A stretch of 64,000 nucleotides of DNA. It comes from an uncultured Bacteroidales bacterium. Its GTDB lineage: Bacteria > Bacteroidota > Bacteroidia > Bacteroidales > Paludibacteraceae. The notes under the pieces are model-generated. The model was not told the DNA's origin, made no database searches, and saw only the letters and a program-made list of their open reading frames with translations. Location: positions 49,213 to 113,212 of the forward strand of contig CADBVL010000001.1 of NCBI GenBank assembly GCA_902798015.1. Reading direction: 5' to 3'. Position numbers and translations under genes: made by a program. Below are positions 10,240-19,829 of this stretch, in pieces (position 1 is the stretch's first letter; each line of letters opens with the position of its first letter).

Positions 10240-10325
10240 TTAGCAGCATTACCTGCCCAAGTTCAACGGGTGTAATCTCAGCCCAAAGCTTGCTTCCCTA
10301 GGGTCCCCAACGTAAACCAGCGTTA
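10240..10325 (-). ncRNA. TPP (THI-box) riboswitch
   Basis: On the minus strand the segment carries the conserved thiamin-pyrophosphate aptamer elements in order: GGGGACC, a P3 helix of CCC/GGG plus AAGC/GCUU, the core GGGCUGAGAUUACACCCG, then GAACUUGGGCAGG, and the P5 hairpin GCAG-GUAAUG-CUGC. A short UUUA/UAAA helix can close P1. The aptamer ends about 5 bases before the ATG of the TonB receptor at 10234, with the likely ribosome-binding region inside or next to P1. Control is therefore most simply translational: TPP binding would hide the start. Confidence 0.92.
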
Positions 10326-10336
10326 GCGTTTGCGGT

Positions 10337-10419
10337 GGGGAGAGCGTAGGGCATTACGTAGCGCCATTGAGCGACGTTGTCGCGAGTCGCGCGAGTAATA
10401 GCACAAGCGATAGCTCCCC
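10337..10419 (-). other. Long nested inverted repeat upstream of the TPP riboswitch
   Basis: Between the small barrel gene and the riboswitch, a segment of about 83 bases can fold as nested stems on the minus strand: outer GGGGAG with CTCCCC, middle ATTAC with GTAAT, inner GCGAC with GTCGC. It is rich in GC and CpG-like steps compared with its AT-rich flanks. It has no coding capacity. It could be part of the riboswitch leader, the terminator region of the upstream gene, or a REP-like repeat; the sequence alone does not decide. Confidence 0.5.
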
Positions 10420-10448
10420 GAATGATTAAATAATGTTAAATGTCTCTG

Positions 10449-11210
10449 CTAAAATCGGTAGCAGAAACTAATAAACCATCCCCATTCCACCATGTGGCGG
10501 TTGTCTAACCCTCGCGGGCGGGCAAGGTTGTTCAATCCGAAGTCATATCCGGCTTGCAGACGATAGCGGTCCCATTCCAAACCTCCGCCGAGGCCCCATT
10601 GGATGTTCGCGCGGATGAGTTCATCGGCAAAGCGGTCGTACGGACTCGTCGGAACGCCGTTGGTCTCCAGCCATGTCTGCGCTGCGGTGCTCAAGTGCGT
10701 CTGCAGATAGTCGTATTCAGCCAGACCGATATGTAACTGCGGACCGGTGTAGAAGAACATACGTAACTGTTTCCACAGCGTGATCGTGTAGTAAGCGCGC
10801 ACAGGGATAGTCAGATTGTGCTCCAGCACGCGATGGGTGATATACTCCGTTTGTGTCGTCTGCGGATTCATGCTGCGCCAGTGTTGCTCGTTCTTGCCGT
10901 ACGTCAGCGTGTACAGCAGACCTGTCTGCAGACTGAAATGATACGGCAGCAGGAAATCGAATGTGGCACCTACACGTACGCCGTGCAGGAACATATCCGG
11001 ATAACTCAGGTTCCGCGTGCGCTGTTGATGCTGGGCATAGCCCACCTCCAGACGATACTCCACGCCGAACTTATAACTCTCTTCCCGTTGTTTGGCTGTG
11101 GGATCGAAGAAGGTGTTATCCTCTATCTGCATCGCCGGCTTGCGCACGTCATCCGCGTACGCACTCACGCCAACCGCACAAATCAATAGTATAAATAGAA
11201 TTCTCTTCAT
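10449..11210 (-). CDS. Outer-membrane beta-barrel protein, unknown function
   Basis: A 253-residue protein with a clear signal peptide (MKRILFILLICAVGVSAYA). The mature chain has amphipathic beta strands ending in aromatics (YRLEVGYAQH, GVRVGATFDFLLPYHFSLQT, MFFYTGPQLHIG, YRLQAGYDFGLNN) and a final strand WGWFISFCYRF ending in Phe, as expected for BAM-inserted barrels. The size suggests 8-10 strands and resembles the porin/PorT-like barrels common in Bacteroidota. It follows the M13 peptidase gene on the same strand across a tandem array of 8-bp units that ends about 8 bases before its ATG. Confidence 0.8.
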   Translation of the reverse strand: MKRILFILLICAVGVSAYADDVRKPAMQIEDNTFFDPTAKQREESYKFGVEYRLEVGYAQHQQRTRNLSYPDMFLHGVRVGATFDFLLPYHFSLQTGLLYTLTYGKNEQHWRSMNPQTTQTEYITHRVLEHNLTIPVRAYYTITLWKQLRMFFYTGPQLHIGLAEYDYLQTHLSTAAQTWLETNGVPTSPYDRFADELIRANIQWGLGGGLEWDRYRLQAGYDFGLNNLARPRGLDNRHMVEWGWFISFCYRF

Positions 11211-11217
11211 CCTAACT

Positions 11218-11262
11218 AACCACTAATCCACTAATCCGCTAATCCACTAATCCACTAATCCC
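11218..11262 (-). repeat. Tandem array of 8-bp units before a barrel gene
   Basis: On the minus strand, about five units of GGATTAGT/GGATTAGC fill the gap between the M13 peptidase stop and the start of the barrel gene. Here the period is 8 rather than the 7 seen at most other sites. Confidence 0.85.
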
Positions 11263-13284
11263 TTACCAAATGGACACTCGCTCTTCAGGAGCGATATACA
11301 GCGGACTCTCCGGAGTGACGTTCCATGCCTCGTACCATGCGCCGATCTGCGGCAGTGCGCCGTTGACACGCCAGCGGCCCAGGGAGTGAGGATCGCTCTT
11401 CGTGCGGTTCAGTATCTCTTCCGGACGGATATTGCCTGCCCATACATTAGCGTAGGCCAGGAAGAAACGCTGCTGCGGCGTGAAGCCGTCGCGGGTCTGC
11501 AGGCGCTCTGCTTCCGGCTTGGACTCCTCGTTGAGCGTGAACGCTAAGAACGATACTTGCAGGCCGCCGTGGTCGGCGATGTTCTCGCCGAGTGTAAATG
11601 CACCGTTGGCGTGTACGCCTGGAGCGACCTCGATCTTGTTGAACGCCTCTTCCATCACTTTCGTGCGGGCGTCAAAAGCAGCTTTGTCTTCGGCTGTCCA
11701 CCAGTTGACCATGTTGCCGTCTTTGTCGAACTGGCAACCCTGATCGTCGAATCCGTGGGTCATCTCATGACCGATCACTACGCCGATAGCGCCGTAATTG
11801 AACGCATCGTCGGCATTCATATCGAAGAACGGGTACTGCAGAATACCGGCAGGGAAGCATATCTCGTTGCTCGAGGGGTTATAGTATGCATTGACGGTTT
11901 GCGGCGTCATATACCATTTCTTCTTGTCCACCGGCTTGCCGAGGAAACTCAGGCTGTAGTCCAGTTCAAAACGCGCTGCGCGCTGAAGGTTGGCGTAGTA
12001 GGTGTCTTCGGCATTGATATCCAGTTTGCTGTAGTCGCGCCATTCGTCCGGATAACCGATCTTGATGGTCATCGCGTTCAGCTTCTCCAACGCTTTGTCT
12101 TTCGTCTCGCGGGACATCCATGCTAAGTTCTCGATACGGATACCGAGGGCTTTCTGCAGGTTCTTCACGAGCGCTAACATACGCTCTTTGTTCTCCTCGG
12201 GGAAGTATTTCTTTACGTACATCTGACCTACTGCCTCGCCGAGCGTACCGTTCACGGTTCCTACCGCGCGTTTCCATAGCGGACTCGGCTCTTCCTTACC
12301 GGACAGCACACGACCGTAGAAATCGAACGAAGCATTGTAGATCTCCGTCGTCAGGTACGAAGCCGCACCATCGATAACCTGCCAGGTGAACAGGGTCTTC
12401 AGGTCCTCAAGCGGTTCCTCGTCCAGCATACGGCCGGCTTCCTGCAGATGGGGGATCTGTCCGATAGAGAGGCTGTCGAGATCATGGATACCGGCTGCCT
12501 CGAAATAGACTTTCCAATCTACTTGCGGAACGAGTTGCTGCAACTCATCCACGCTCATCTTATTATAGTTCGCCTGCGGGTCGCGCAACTCTACGTTGCT
12601 GTATGCAGCCTTCGCCAGACGCGTCTCAAGACGCAAAACCGTCTGCGCTTTGTCGGCTGCGTTCTCAAATCCGAAGAGACCGAACAGTTTCTCTACGTAT
12701 GCCACGTATGCATCGCGAATCTTCTTGGTTTGCTCGTCTTCATCGAGGTAATATTCTTTCTCGCCCAAAGCGAATCCGGCTTGGTATTCGTTGAGAATAT
12801 TCATCGAACTGTTCATCGCGTCAGCATCGACATACATCGCCCAGAGTTGGAAATCCATCGCTCCGCCGAGCACCTTGCTCAACTCCGAACGGGTGCCGAT
12901 TCCTTCGATTTCATCGAGGATTTTTTGAACAGGGGCGATACCTTCCGCATCGCGGCGTGCAGTATCCATAGCGAGGTTGTACATGTCGCCGATCTTCTGC
13001 GCTACCGAACCCTGCGTATGGTGCTCGGCTGCCAGGTCCTGAATCAAACCGTTCACTTGCTCGAGGTTCTGCAATCCGAGTTTGTCGAACGATCCGAAAC
13101 GGCTGTATTCCGGCGTCAGAGGGTTGTTAGCCATCCATCCGCCACAGGCGAATTGATAGAAGTCATTTTGCGCAACGGCAGTGGTATCCAAGTTGTTGAG
13201 ATCGATACCCGTCGTCTGTTCTTTGTTAGTACAAGCTGTTGTCATCATTGCAATCGCTGCAAGCGTAAAAATAATTTTTTTCAT
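11263..13284 (-). CDS. pepO: M13-family zinc metallopeptidase (neprilysin/PepO type), lipoprotein
   Basis: Endopeptidase of the neprilysin family acting on peptides in the envelope. The zinc motif HEMTH starts at residue 506 (VIGHEMTHGFDDQG), and the partner motif ENIADHGGL lies about 60 residues later, carrying the third Glu ligand. The conserved NAYYNPSSNEICFPAGILQ precedes the zinc site. At 673 residues it has the normal family length. MKKIIFTLAAIAMMTTAC is a lipoprotein signal with Cys at 18. The promoter is visible at 13305-13335 on the minus strand (TACCTTTG and TTG 20 bp apart), so it is transcribed away from the giant-protein gene. The barrel gene downstream is probably co-transcribed. 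Confidence 0.93.
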   Translation of the reverse strand: MKKIIFTLAAIAMMTTACTNKEQTTGIDLNNLDTTAVAQNDFYQFACGGWMANNPLTPEYSRFGSFDKLGLQNLEQVNGLIQDLAAEHHTQGSVAQKIGDMYNLAMDTARRDAEGIAPVQKILDEIEGIGTRSELSKVLGGAMDFQLWAMYVDADAMNSSMNILNEYQAGFALGEKEYYLDEDEQTKKIRDAYVAYVEKLFGLFGFENAADKAQTVLRLETRLAKAAYSNVELRDPQANYNKMSVDELQQLVPQVDWKVYFEAAGIHDLDSLSIGQIPHLQEAGRMLDEEPLEDLKTLFTWQVIDGAASYLTTEIYNASFDFYGRVLSGKEEPSPLWKRAVGTVNGTLGEAVGQMYVKKYFPEENKERMLALVKNLQKALGIRIENLAWMSRETKDKALEKLNAMTIKIGYPDEWRDYSKLDINAEDTYYANLQRAARFELDYSLSFLGKPVDKKKWYMTPQTVNAYYNPSSNEICFPAGILQYPFFDMNADDAFNYGAIGVVIGHEMTHGFDDQGCQFDKDGNMVNWWTAEDKAAFDARTKVMEEAFNKIEVAPGVHANGAFTLGENIADHGGLQVSFLAFTLNEESKPEAERLQTRDGFTPQQRFFLAYANVWAGNIRPEEILNRTKSDPHSLGRWRVNGALPQIGAWYEAWNVTPESPLYIAPEERVSIW

Positions 13285-13304
13285 ATGAGCACATTTTTGC
13301 GGTG

Positions 13305-13335
13305 CAAAGGTACGACAAATTTTTTAAATTTGCAA
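13305..13335 (-). promoter_or_regulatory. Promoter of the M13 peptidase gene
   Basis: On the minus strand, TTG (13335-13333) and TACCTTTG (13312-13305) are separated by exactly 20 bases, matching the Bacteroidota -33/-7 pattern. Transcription would begin about 10-20 bases before the ATG at 13284. Confidence 0.8.
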
Positions 13336-13346
13336 GATTAATCCAT

Positions 13347-13386
13347 TTTTTGCAAAGTCAAGATGGCAATTGGGCATAATTTTTGC
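13347..13386. repeat. Intergenic element copy 1 (similar to 57454-57487)
   Basis: The stretch TTTTGCAAAGTC, then ATGGCAA and GCATAATT, is nearly the same as a stretch downstream of trmD. It lies between two divergent promoters. It has no coding capacity, and its role is unknown. Confidence 0.5.
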
Positions 13387-13404
13387 TTTTTATACAATAA
13401 AATG

Positions 13405-13435
13405 TTGCTCAATTCAAAAAAAAGCAGTACCTTTG
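13405..13435 (+). promoter_or_regulatory. Promoter of the 2,094-residue repeat protein
   Basis: TTG at 13405-13407 and TACCTTTG at 13428-13435, spaced 20 bp. The transcript begins with a GC-rich leader. Confidence 0.85.
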
Positions 13436-13510
13436 CGCCGCTTTTTGTCGGCGCACGAGTGCCTATGTGCGCGAGAAAGCGAAACGAACGTATATTTAAA
13501 ATCAAAAAAT
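13435..13510 (+). promoter_or_regulatory. GC-rich 5' leader with hairpin, shared with 26917-26980
   Basis: The leader opens with the hairpin GCGCCG-CTTTTTGT-CGGCGC (13435-13454). It continues with GCAC...GTGC and CGCGAGAAAG before the ATG. The first 27 bases from the -7 box match the leader at 26910-26936 except at one position. Its placement at the very 5' end of the RNA suggests a stability or control element. Confidence 0.65.
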
Positions 13511-16500
13511 ATGAGAAAGTATTTCTTAAGTTTAACAATGGTGCTTCTCGGTTTGTTAGCCGGTGTTAGCACCATGCGGGCAGTCAACATGTCGGGCATG
13601 ACGGATGATGAGGCTCTTACGATGGCGTTCTGGGCGCGCATGACGGCAAAACCGGCTACTACCACCCTCGGTAGCGGTTTGGTTTTCGTGAGCGAGGATG
13701 AACATGCGGTAGAACCTACGGATGAAGATTATGCCTCAACGTACAGTGCAGAAGGATGGAGCGATATCTATTTGGCTTCCAGTCTGATTAGCGCTACGGT
13801 GGATTTCAAAGTGTACGCCAAGGCGGATGATGGTTCGTATTTCACCGGTTGGTCATTTACCGATGGTTATACGGATTTAGGTGTTGGAAACGGAGAATAT
13901 GTGGCGGTCAAAGTGAATCCTTCCCCTAAAAAAGGCAAAGCCAATATACTGGATTATACAGTCTATGCGGCGTTTGAGCAGGTGAAGTTGAAGTCCTATG
14001 CGGTTGCCGGTGAAAAGACGATGACTCCGGAAAATCCGACTTGTACGCAAACCGTTACTTTCCGCGCTGAGACGCCGAGTTTCTGGGCGCTGAGTTCGGC
14101 GGATGACGTGAAGCACTTTAAGTTGCCGGTAATTACCAGAAAGGCAGGCACCTTTGGTACTTGGAGCACCAGTATTGATGAGTCGAACTACGCGGACAAT
14201 ATCTCTTTCTACGGAGAATATGCCGAGATCCGAGTGCCTGTTACGTTTACTGCTCCGAACGGCAATGCGGCGGAGTATGGCGCAGAGTTGGTATTGGAGA
14301 CCTATGCCGGCGTGAAGATGAAGGTCTATCTCTCTGCTCGTACGACGGGCGGAGAAGGACAAGCTATTCGTTATGATAAAGACGGGGTCGAAGTGGGCCG
14401 CGGAGATCTGACGGCTATGATTGCAGCCGCAGCGGCGACCGATGTGGTGAAACTGAACGGCGACTATGCTTCGCCGGTGACGATCAATAAGAATCTCACT
14501 TTTAGCCTCAACGGCTATACGCTGAGCAATACGCTGACGGTTAGCGGCGGTAACGTGACGATTGCCTATAGCGCTTTCGGCGGTTCGGCTAATGCGCTGA
14601 ACGTGACGGGCGGTAAGGCGATCCTGAATGGCGGTACGTTCGGTACACTCACTATCGGAGCGAATGCTACGGTAGAGCAGAATGGCGCTACGATTACCGG
14701 TGCGGCAACGAATAATGGTACGCTCACCACAACGGATGGTGTTTTCCAATCCGGATTGACTTCTACCAAGACGTTGATTGCTAGCGGCGGTACGTTTAAT
14801 GGAGCAACTGCCATCCAGGTAACCGGCGGTACTGCGGCTATCAAGCGCGGTACAATTGCCGGTACGCAATATGGAGTGTTGACCAATGGCGGTTCGGCTA
14901 CGATAGAGAAACTGGCGGTTATCACCGGCGGTACGAAAGCGCTGAATAATGTAAGCGGTGCGCTGACGGTGAATAATGGTAAGTTCCCTAATCCGAACAA
15001 ATTCGCCAATGGCGAGATTACCTTCAAATCTGCGTATTTTGGAGACGATGCAGCGGCTATCGCTTCCACGTATGAGAAGCAGCAATGGCGCAATACAGCC
15101 GGACCGGAGTTCCGCGACGGATATGTATTCTTTGTGGGCGACCAGGCTGCGGCGCAAGCATCGAATATCAGCGTATGTCGTATAGGTCGTACTTCCTATG
15201 CTTCGCTGGACGATGCGCTTTCGTATGCAAACAACCACCTCTCCGAAGAAGTGATTATCATCATGGAGAATGACTATACGCTCAAGGCGGGCTATTATAC
15301 CATCCCGGCGAATGCTACGTTGATAGTGCCGATGAGTGATGAGCAGGAGACGGCTAATCCTGTAGTGCCGCGCGAGACGAATCTGGGCTCTACGCCGAAA
15401 TCCTTCCGTCGTTTGACGTTGGAGTCCGGCGTGAACATGACTGTGCTCGGTACGGTGGAAGTCACCGGTATGCAGCATGGTTCAGGCGAGCAGATGGGTG
15501 TGCCGGGAGGCAACTACGGTCATCTAATTCTGAAGCCGGGCAGCCATGTTACGTTGAGCAGCGGTTCCGTACTCCGCGCATGGGGATTCGTTACCGGCGA
15601 CGGAACGCAGGATGCAGAAGGCAACTACCTCTCCGGTGAGATCGATGCACGCCGTGGTGCTACGGTACGCGAGATGTTCCAGATGGGCGACTGGAAAGGT
15701 GGAGATATCTCCTTCTCAATGGCGATGGAGATCCCCGGTCAACTCCCCGTATGGCGTGACTTGACCCACCTCTTCCCTGTATATACCTATTTTATCCAGA
15801 ATATCGAATCGCCGGTGAAATATCATCCGGGTTCGGCGCTTATCTGCGCTACTTCGGTTAACGTATCGGGTTCCATCAATGCCTATGCGAATGATATCAA
15901 GGTGGTAGGCAAGGACGGCGAAGCGGCTATGTTCCTCATGGATGAGATGGCAGATGCGGAAAACACATGGGTACGCAAATACTATGACGCGAAAAAAGAC
16001 CAGCAGGTATATGAGGTCAATAGTGGTGCGAAACTCGGTTCCGTAGTGATTGATCTCGGTGAAGTACCGGGTGCTATGTTTGGAGCTCCCACTTCTCTGA
16101 AATTGATGTTGGATTCCCGTAGCTTTGTGCTTCCGTTGACGTCTAACTTCAAGATTCATCTCCTCACCGGTTATATGGAGTTCACCCAAAGTACCTCCTG
16201 TCTGCCGGGAATGGAGGTAGAGGTGAATAAAGAATCCGAAGTGGCGCTCGTGAACGACCATACACCGGGTGTAGCGCAGGGTGCACTCTATCTATACGAT
16301 GCGGACCAATGGAGTTTCCAGAATAGCCAGGCTAAAGGTTATGTCGGCAATTCCGGTAAGTTCGGCGCAATCGTGCGCTATTCGGCTACGCTGGATAGAC
16401 AACCGACGGTTCGTGATATCAGTTCGCCGGCTGCTATCGGAGATGCCAAACTGATTGTACATGGTACTTTCCGTTCCGGCGAAGACTGTTCGGTTTATAC

Positions 16501-19500
16501 CTCGTGGTCGAAAGATATGTCCACGTTGGGCCTGGATCCGAACGGCACTGGTGGCGCATCTATCATTTCTACTAACGAGGATGCCGGTACCTTTATCTTC
16601 GATGCCGATGCACCTGCTTTCGATGGTTTGGAGATGAATCCGAGTACAGGCAAGCCCTCTCACATTGGGACTTCCGTTTTGGTGAACTATGACCATAATG
16701 ATTATGGCATGGGGTCACAGTATCCTATTACTATCAACACGGTATTAGGCTCTTCGGCGCGTGTCTATGGTTTTGAACTCTGTACGCCGGCCAAGCTGAA
16801 GAATGCTGACGGCACGTTTGTGGAGACAGACGGTACGTTGGCAGGTACATCTTACTGCTATATCGATGACCAATGGACGACGATGCAGGTAGCGGAAGAT
16901 CCGTGCTTCATGAAGGAAATCGTAGGTGGTCAAACAACCTATTATGCAAAACCGGCCGAGTACGTGGCTGTCAATGCTACATGGGATGGCGCGCAGATGG
17001 TAGGCAATGCCGATCATACCTTCAGCGACAAGGATGGTGCCGGTCGTCTCTTTATTTTGATGGCGGACGATTGTCAATGGTGGGAAGTAGAGAAGAAAGA
17101 CAACCTCTACCATTGTATCCATCCGAACAACGACACCTATTACTATTGGGACGAAGATGAGGAGAAATGGATGGAGCAGCGCTTTACTATCACCTGGCTC
17201 AATTGGGATGGTACGGAGATCAAATCCTATACCTATGATCCGAATACCGGTGAACCGGAAGAAGTGGAGTATAGCGTGACCTATGGAACGCAGGCGGAAT
17301 ATCTTGGTAATAACCCGACGCGCGAACCGAATGTGGACTATACCTATGATTTCACGGGTTGGGCTCCGGCGCTCGGTAAGGTGACTTCCAATGTGACGTA
17401 CACCGCTACCTATCGCGAGCAACCGCGTAAATATACGATTATCTTCATCAATGAAGGTGGCGATGAGATAGAGCGTCATCTGTTGACGCATAACGAGCTG
17501 CCGGTTTGCGAGAATGCACCGACACGTACGGGTTACACGCTCCAATGGGAACCGGCTCTGGCTGCCGTTACAGGCGATGCTACGTATCGCGCTACATGGC
17601 TCGAGGTGCCGCCTACGGAGTATGAGATCCGTTTCGTCGATTATGACGGTACGGAGCTGCAGAGCGAACCTGTAGAGGTGGGCGAACTGCCGGAATACAA
17701 TGGTGCAGAACCTGTCAAGAAACAGACCGATTATACTTCTAATAAGGAGTTTTCGTATATCTTCGATCATTGGTCGCCGACAGTAACACGTGTTACCCAA
17801 GCGATGACCTATACCGCGGTGTATCGCGAAGAGGCGAAGACCTATACGGTAACCTTCAAGAACGAAGATAACTCTGTTATCGAGACCCGCTCTTACCACT
17901 ATGGCGAGACGCCTGTCTGCACGAATCCGCCGACCAAACCCAATACGGCGGAGTGGACCTATCAGTTGACTTGGACGCCGCAGATTCAGACCGTGATGGC
18001 AGATGCAGAGTATAAAGCCGATTTCGAGACGCTTAAGCAAAAGAATAAATATGCAGTGACGCTGCAATGCAGTCCTGCCGGCGCAGCCGTGCTGTCCGGT
18101 GGTGGTCTGTATGAATATAATGCTTCCGCTACGGCTGTAACTGTTACCGCAACGCCGAACGAGGGCTATAACTTCCTCGGCTGGAGTGATAGTCAAGGTG
18201 GACTGAATACTACGCGTCAGATAGCTGTTACGGCAGATATCAATCTGGTAGCTAATTTCGAATGCCCGACATGCGATCAGGTAGCTATCAACTGGCGTAA
18301 CTATGATGGCTCGTTGCTGAAAACGGTCAACCAGGCAAAGGGAACGGCTACCACCTATACCGGCGCCACGCCGGAGCGTGCTGCTACGTCAGCCGAGACC
18401 TATACCTTCGATGGTTGGTCCATAGTTCAGGGTGGTGAGCGTGTATATAAGAACGGTATGACGCCGAAGGCAGCCGAGGGAGGAGCTACGTATTATGCTC
18501 ACTTTGCTGCAACGCCAATCCCGAGTCTGGAGGTAGCCAGCGGCGAAACGATGGTACTTAGCGCTCCGGTTGAGTATCAGAACCTCGTCCTGACCTCTGA
18601 TGGTATTCATTCCGCTCAGTTGTTGGGAGAGAACTTCTTGACCTTGACGGGAGAAGCATACTTCGATTTCGCGGCCAATGCCAAGGCGCGTCAGTGGTAT
18701 GCAGTAGCTGTTCCATGGCAAGTGGATGCAGCTTCAGGTATCTATGTCAACGGACGTCAGATGCGCTTAGGCAGCGAGTTTGATGTGCTGAAGTATGATG
18801 GTGCTCGTCGAGCTTCTACCGGCGTGAACAAGTCATGGGATCGCCTTGCTAATGGTGACAAGATGATTCCGGGACGTTTGTATATGATTGCCTTCGTTGC
18901 CGATGCACCGGTAATCCGCTTTAAGGCCGAGGATAAGGATCATCTATTGAATACCGCTACCTCGGTTTCCGCTTATGCATCGGCTATTGCTACGGATGCT
19001 AACTGGAATGGCGTAGCTAACCCGGCGCTCTTCCATGCGTACGTTAACACAGGCGCTACGCTTGGTCAGGTATATAATTCCAATACCGATAGTTATTCGC
19101 CGGTACTGATGAGTAGCACCAAGTTCGTTGTAGGCCAGGCGCTCTTCGTGCAAGCTCCTGCTGATAAAGATATTACCGTTTCCTACGGAGGTGGCTATGC
19201 TGCGGCTCCGCGCCGTCGTGCGAAAGCTGAGGCTTCCACCAATGCAAACTATGAGGTACATATCGCGCCGGCTAACAAGGAATATACAGACAAGGTATTT
19301 GTCCAAACCGACGAAGAGAAGAATCCGGATGTATATACCGTCAATCTGGATCTTACCAAGATGGGTGTCAGCACAAAGGTAGCGCAGATGTGGATTGAGC
19401 GCTATAATACGAAACTCTGTCTGAATACCATGGCGCCGGTAGAAGGCCAAGCGGATTATCCGCTGGGTATCTTCGCACCGGAAGCAGGAGAATATTCTAT

Positions 19501-19795
19501 CGGTATCGTGCGTACGGCAACCGAGCAGGCGGCAGACCTCTATCTGACGCTGGACGGCGAGATTATCTGGAACCTCACTAAGAACGCTTATACGGCTCAA
19601 TTGGAGGCTGGTACCACGGCCCGTTATGGTCTGCGTACGATTGCGAAATCTCCGCAAATCACCACCGGTATCGAAGAGACCTTGGTGGGTGGCGAAGGCA
19701 AAGAAATCAAGGCCGTTAAAGTGCTGATTAACGATCACGTTTATATCCTTCGTGATGGCAAACTCTATACCATTACCGGATCGCTTGTACGCTGA
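13511..19795 (+). CDS. Giant secreted repeat protein (beta-helix plus InlB/Flg_new-type repeats)
   Basis: A 2,094-residue exported protein. The signal peptide is MRKYFLSLTMVLLGLLAGVS, and the start at 13511 is chosen for it; upstream in-frame codons lie in the leader. About residues 300-500 are short Gly/Thr-rich beta-helix-like repeats (VTGGKAILNGGTFGTLTIG). About 560-1050 form a module shared with the 27.4 kb giant. About 1225-1665 hold at least five InlB B/Listeria-Bacteroides-type repeats (FTITWLNWDGTEI, then YTFDGWS). About 1670-2094 form a C-terminal region, also shared, ending in the tail KVLINDHVYILRDGKLYTI. The likely location is the cell surface, by T9SS or a related route. Function, binding partner and any enzyme activity are unknown; I see no catalytic motif. 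Confidence 0.85.
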   Translation: MRKYFLSLTMVLLGLLAGVSTMRAVNMSGMTDDEALTMAFWARMTAKPATTTLGSGLVFVSEDEHAVEPTDEDYASTYSAEGWSDIYLASSLISATVDFKVYAKADDGSYFTGWSFTDGYTDLGVGNGEYVAVKVNPSPKKGKANILDYTVYAAFEQVKLKSYAVAGEKTMTPENPTCTQTVTFRAETPSFWALSSADDVKHFKLPVITRKAGTFGTWSTSIDESNYADNISFYGEYAEIRVPVTFTAPNGNAAEYGAELVLETYAGVKMKVYLSARTTGGEGQAIRYDKDGVEVGRGDLTAMIAAAAATDVVKLNGDYASPVTINKNLTFSLNGYTLSNTLTVSGGNVTIAYSAFGGSANALNVTGGKAILNGGTFGTLTIGANATVEQNGATITGAATNNGTLTTTDGVFQSGLTSTKTLIASGGTFNGATAIQVTGGTAAIKRGTIAGTQYGVLTNGGSATIEKLAVITGGTKALNNVSGALTVNNGKFPNPNKFANGEITFKSAYFGDDAAAIASTYEKQQWRNTAGPEFRDGYVFFVGDQAAAQASNISVCRIGRTSYASLDDALSYANNHLSEEVIIIMENDYTLKAGYYTIPANATLIVPMSDEQETANPVVPRETNLGSTPKSFRRLTLESGVNMTVLGTVEVTGMQHGSGEQMGVPGGNYGHLILKPGSHVTLSSGSVLRAWGFVTGDGTQDAEGNYLSGEIDARRGATVREMFQMGDWKGGDISFSMAMEIPGQLPVWRDLTHLFPVYTYFIQNIESPVKYHPGSALICATSVNVSGSINAYANDIKVVGKDGEAAMFLMDEMADAENTWVRKYYDAKKDQQVYEVNSGAKLGSVVIDLGEVPGAMFGAPTSLKLMLDSRSFVLPLTSNFKIHLLTGYMEFTQSTSCLPGMEVEVNKESEVALVNDHTPGVAQGALYLYDADQWSFQNSQAKGYVGNSGKFGAIVRYSATLDRQPTVRDISSPAAIGDAKLIVHGTFRSGEDCSVYTSWSKDMSTLGLDPNGTGGASIISTNEDAGTFIFDADAPAFDGLEMNPSTGKPSHIGTSVLVNYDHNDYGMGSQYPITINTVLGSSARVYGFELCTPAKLKNADGTFVETDGTLAGTSYCYIDDQWTTMQVAEDPCFMKEIVGGQTTYYAKPAEYVAVNATWDGAQMVGNADHTFSDKDGAGRLFILMADDCQWWEVEKKDNLYHCIHPNNDTYYYWDEDEEKWMEQRFTITWLNWDGTEIKSYTYDPNTGEPEEVEYSVTYGTQAEYLGNNPTREPNVDYTYDFTGWAPALGKVTSNVTYTATYREQPRKYTIIFINEGGDEIERHLLTHNELPVCENAPTRTGYTLQWEPALAAVTGDATYRATWLEVPPTEYEIRFVDYDGTELQSEPVEVGELPEYNGAEPVKKQTDYTSNKEFSYIFDHWSPTVTRVTQAMTYTAVYREEAKTYTVTFKNEDNSVIETRSYHYGETPVCTNPPTKPNTAEWTYQLTWTPQIQTVMADAEYKADFETLKQKNKYAVTLQCSPAGAAVLSGGGLYEYNASATAVTVTATPNEGYNFLGWSDSQGGLNTTRQIAVTADINLVANFECPTCDQVAINWRNYDGSLLKTVNQAKGTATTYTGATPERAATSAETYTFDGWSIVQGGERVYKNGMTPKAAEGGATYYAHFAATPIPSLEVASGETMVLSAPVEYQNLVLTSDGIHSAQLLGENFLTLTGEAYFDFAANAKARQWYAVAVPWQVDAASGIYVNGRQMRLGSEFDVLKYDGARRASTGVNKSWDRLANGDKMIPGRLYMIAFVADAPVIRFKAEDKDHLLNTATSVSAYASAIATDANWNGVANPALFHAYVNTGATLGQVYNSNTDSYSPVLMSSTKFVVGQALFVQAPADKDITVSYGGGYAAAPRRRAKAEASTNANYEVHIAPANKEYTDKVFVQTDEEKNPDVYTVNLDLTKMGVSTKVAQMWIERYNTKLCLNTMAPVEGQADYPLGIFAPEAGEYSIGIVRTATEQAADLYLTLDGEIIWNLTKNAYTAQLEAGTTARYGLRTIAKSPQITTGIEETLVGGEGKEIKAVKVLINDHVYILRDGKLYTITGSLVR

Positions 19796-19829
19796 TAACT
19801 GAAACAGACAATTGAAAACTCATAATAAT

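Noticed and set aside
10337-10419. A tRNA or second riboswitch in the GC-rich segment
   Set aside because: No cloverleaf or known aptamer motif could be drawn; kept only as an inverted-repeat element.
13370-13510. Longer N-terminus for the 2,094-residue protein
   Set aside because: It would start upstream of the promoter's -7 box and add sequence before a clear signal peptide.
13877-18196. Long antisense ORFs of 483-533 codons opposite the 2,094-residue protein
   Set aside because: They have no recognisable protein family and a composition expected from the reverse of a Thr/Gly/Ala-rich frame. The + strand frame has a signal peptide and repeats, so these are shadow frames.
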